Origin: Telmatospirillum sp.
GTDB lineage: Bacteria > Pseudomonadota > Alphaproteobacteria > CACIAM-22H2
Assembly (NCBI GenBank): GCA_020248985.1
Contig: JADCGL010000011.1
Span: 100,255 to 164,254, forward strand
DNA: 64,000 nucleotides
Direction: 5' to 3'
The translations under genes were made by a program, and so were the position numbers. The notes under the pieces are model-generated. The model was not told the DNA's origin and searched no databases. It saw nothing but the letters and a program-made list of their open reading frames with translations. Below, one piece after another: positions 62,557 to 64,000 of this stretch. The number at the start of each line of letters is the position of its first letter. The stretch's first letter is position 1.

Positions 62557-64000
62557 ATGTCGTCATCCATCGTCACGCTCCCTTCGACCGGCGGTAGCTA
62601 CAGCTATTCGAGTCTGGGGACCATGGTCGGGGACGCTGCCGACGATACGGTCACATTCACGGCCGCCCTCACCGGCGGCACGGTCGATCTGGGCGACGGG
62701 TTCGACGCGATTATCCTCAGCAACGCCGGCAGCCGCTTGACCATCTCCAATGTCGAGGCCATCACCGGCGGTTCAGGGGCGGATTCGGTCACGATCGACA
62801 GCGCGCTCGTGGGCGGCTCGATCGATCTGGGAGGCGGCAACGACCGCCTCGTGCTGTCGGACGCCGACAACACGCTGACCGTCAACAACATCGAAACCAT
62901 CGTCGGCGGGGCCGGCAACGACACCGTCACGTTCGGCATCGGCATGCTGGGCGCTTCGATCGATCTGCGCGCGGGCAGCGACGCGCTGGCGCTCGGCGGC
63001 AACGGCAATCGGGTGACGGTCTCGAACGTTGAGACGATCACCGGCAGCACGGCGATCGATACAGTCACGCTGGGAGCCGCCATTGTCGACGGCTCGATCG
63101 ATCTGGGTACGGGCAACGACCGTCTTATCTTGGGCGGCTTCAGCAATACGGTGACGATCGCCAATATCGAGGTGATCGTCGGCGGCGGCGGGGCAGACAA
63201 CGTGACGCTCGCGACGGCCTATTCGGGCACGGCGACAATCGATCTCGGCAGTGGCAACGACACGCTCGCGCTCGGCGATTTCGCCAACACGGTTACGGCC
63301 GCCAACGTCGAAACTATCGTCGGCGGCGTCAACGCAGACACGATCGCGCTGGCTGCTGCCATTGCGAATGGCTCGGTCGATCTCGGCGACGGGGCGGACC
63401 GCCTCGTGCTCGGCAATTTCTCGAACACGCTCACGGTTACAAACGTCGAAACGCTGGTCGGTGGTACGGGTGCCGACAGCGTCACGCTCGGCACCGTCTA
63501 CATGGGCGGCGAAACCTTCAATCTGGGTGCAGGCAGCGACCGCCTGACGCTGGCCGACGGCGACAATGCCGTGACCCTTGCCAATATCGAAACGATCGTC
63601 GGTGCGGCCGGCGACGATACGGTCACGCTCGGCACTGTGATGACCGGCGGTCTCGTCGATCTGCGGGGCGGCACGGACACGCTGGTGCTGGCCGCAGGTA
63701 CGAACCGCATCACGGTTTCGAACGTCGAAGCCCTGATCGCGGGCTCGAGTGCTGACACGATCACGCTTGGCACGGCTTTTACCGACGGCACGGTCGATCT
63801 CGGCGGCGGGGCCGATCGGCTCATCCTCGGCAACACGGCCAACACGCTGACCGTCGTGAATGTCGAAACCGTCGTCGGCGGCTCGGCCGCCGACAGCGTC
63901 ACGCTGGCCTCGGGTTATCTCGCGGGCGAACGCATCGACCTGCAGGCGGGCTCGGACTATCTCACGCTCGCCGACACCGGCAACACGGTGACGGCCTTCA
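62557..64000 (+). CDS. Large beta-strand tandem-repeat protein (N-terminal part; continues past the window)
   Basis: A reading frame open to the window edge encodes at least 481 residues. It begins MSSSIVTLPSTGGSYSYSS, has no signal peptide, and from about residue 20 is built wholly of 46-residue repeats. A typical unit runs VETIVGG-x-GADTVTLGT-x4-GGSIDLGxGNDRLVLG-x4-NTLTVxN. The D-x-G/N-D pieces resemble degenerate calcium-binding RTX-like turns between beta strands. Such proteins are usually giant type I-secreted surface adhesins or matrix proteins whose export signal is C-terminal; that is inference. An AAGGA site lies ten bases upstream of the ATG. Composition is strongly Thr/Gly/Asp/Leu/Val rich with no cysteine in the visible part. 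Confidence 0.85.
   Translation, partial: MSSSIVTLPSTGGSYSYSSLGTMVGDAADDTVTFTAALTGGTVDLGDGFDAIILSNAGSRLTISNVEAITGGSGADSVTIDSALVGGSIDLGGGNDRLVLSDADNTLTVNNIETIVGGAGNDTVTFGIGMLGASIDLRAGSDALALGGNGNRVTVSNVETITGSTAIDTVTLGAAIVDGSIDLGTGNDRLILGGFSNTVTIANIEVIVGGGGADNVTLATAYSGTATIDLGSGNDTLALGDFANTVTAANVETIVGGVNADTIALAAAIANGSVDLGDGADRLVLGNFSNTLTVTNVETLVGGTGADSVTLGTVYMGGETFNLGAGSDRLTLADGDNAVTLANIETIVGAAGDDTVTLGTVMTGGLVDLRGGTDTLVLAAGTNRITVSNVEALIAGSSADTITLGTAFTDGTVDLGGGADRLILGNTANTLTVVNVETVVGGSAADSVTLASGYLAGERIDLQAGSDYLTLADTGNTVTAF
62614..64000 (+). repeat. 138-base coding tandem repeat array, about ten units visible
   Basis: Units begin at about 62614 and 62752 and then every 138 bases, with two units one codon longer. 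DNA identity between units is moderate, with shared cores such as GTCGAAAC(C/G)ATCGTCGG and AACACGCTGAC. The array runs off the end of the window, so the total number is unknown. Confidence 0.9.

Overview
The window is dense, GC-rich chromosomal DNA from a Gram-negative bacterium, most likely an alphaproteobacterium (Rhodospirillales-like; the order is a guess). Supporting signs are a 41-residue L36 protein, the carA-carB-greA block, an adenosylcobalamin-dependent ribonucleotide reductase, a DUF4175/TIGR02302-type protein, a DUF1289 protein and a Zur-like operator. I see no rRNA, tRNA, CRISPR array, insertion sequence or phage gene. Most long alternative-frame ORFs are shadows caused by high GC.

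Region 1-5.1 kb is about metals. A COG0523 GTPase and a DUF1826 gene diverge from a perfect GTTATA-A-TATAAC palindrome that looks like a Zur box. A cobalamin riboswitch follows, then DUF1636, a solute-binding protein and two permeases of the peptide/nickel ABC class, with no ATPase. The B12-dependent NrdJ at 50.6-53.0 kb is one likely consumer of the cobalamin.

Region 5-9 kb holds a PadR-like regulator, a creatininase-family amidohydrolase, a RidA protein and an unrecognised 402-residue protein. Region 8.2-15.6 kb looks like a sugar route without phosphorylation: YicI-like GH31 glycosidase, mutarotase, SDR dehydrogenase, COG3618-type lactonase candidate, IlvD/Edd sugar-acid dehydratase and HpcH/HpaI aldolase. 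AzlC/AzlD, a small secreted protein and a methyltransferase follow. GlcDEF (19.2-23.2 kb) could oxidise glycolate derived from glycolaldehyde, if the sugar is a pentose.

Region 18.9-30.7 kb includes rpmJ with a strong terminator, glcDEF, a TetR regulator with a palindrome on its own start codon, carA, carB, greA, a chromate-type transporter and an RNHCP protein. Region 30.7-35.2 kb pairs two tandem CitMHS_2-type membrane transporters with a divergent SbtA-like bicarbonate transporter and a PII-like protein. Region 36.5-40.5 kb is an ATP-grasp / alpha-E / Anbu proteasome-relative cluster followed by a TauE/SafE permease.

Region 40.5-50.6 kb carries a fused salicylyl-CoA 5-hydroxylase/Old-Yellow-Enzyme protein, a secreted phytase-esterase-like protein, a CoA ligase-ketopantoate-reductase-DUF1289 run, a very AT-rich intergenic island, an omega-aminotransferase and a PAS-GGDEF-EAL protein with a degenerate GGDEF. 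Region 50.6-62.3 kb holds nrdJ, a Gld-type ABC exporter operon with DUF4340, a lone fliG, a LysE exporter and a DUF4175-like protein with a Gly-Gln-Gln repeat tract. The window ends inside a large open reading frame built of 46-residue tandem repeats (62557 onward), which I consider the most striking element together with the riboswitch-linked transporter and the sugar cluster.
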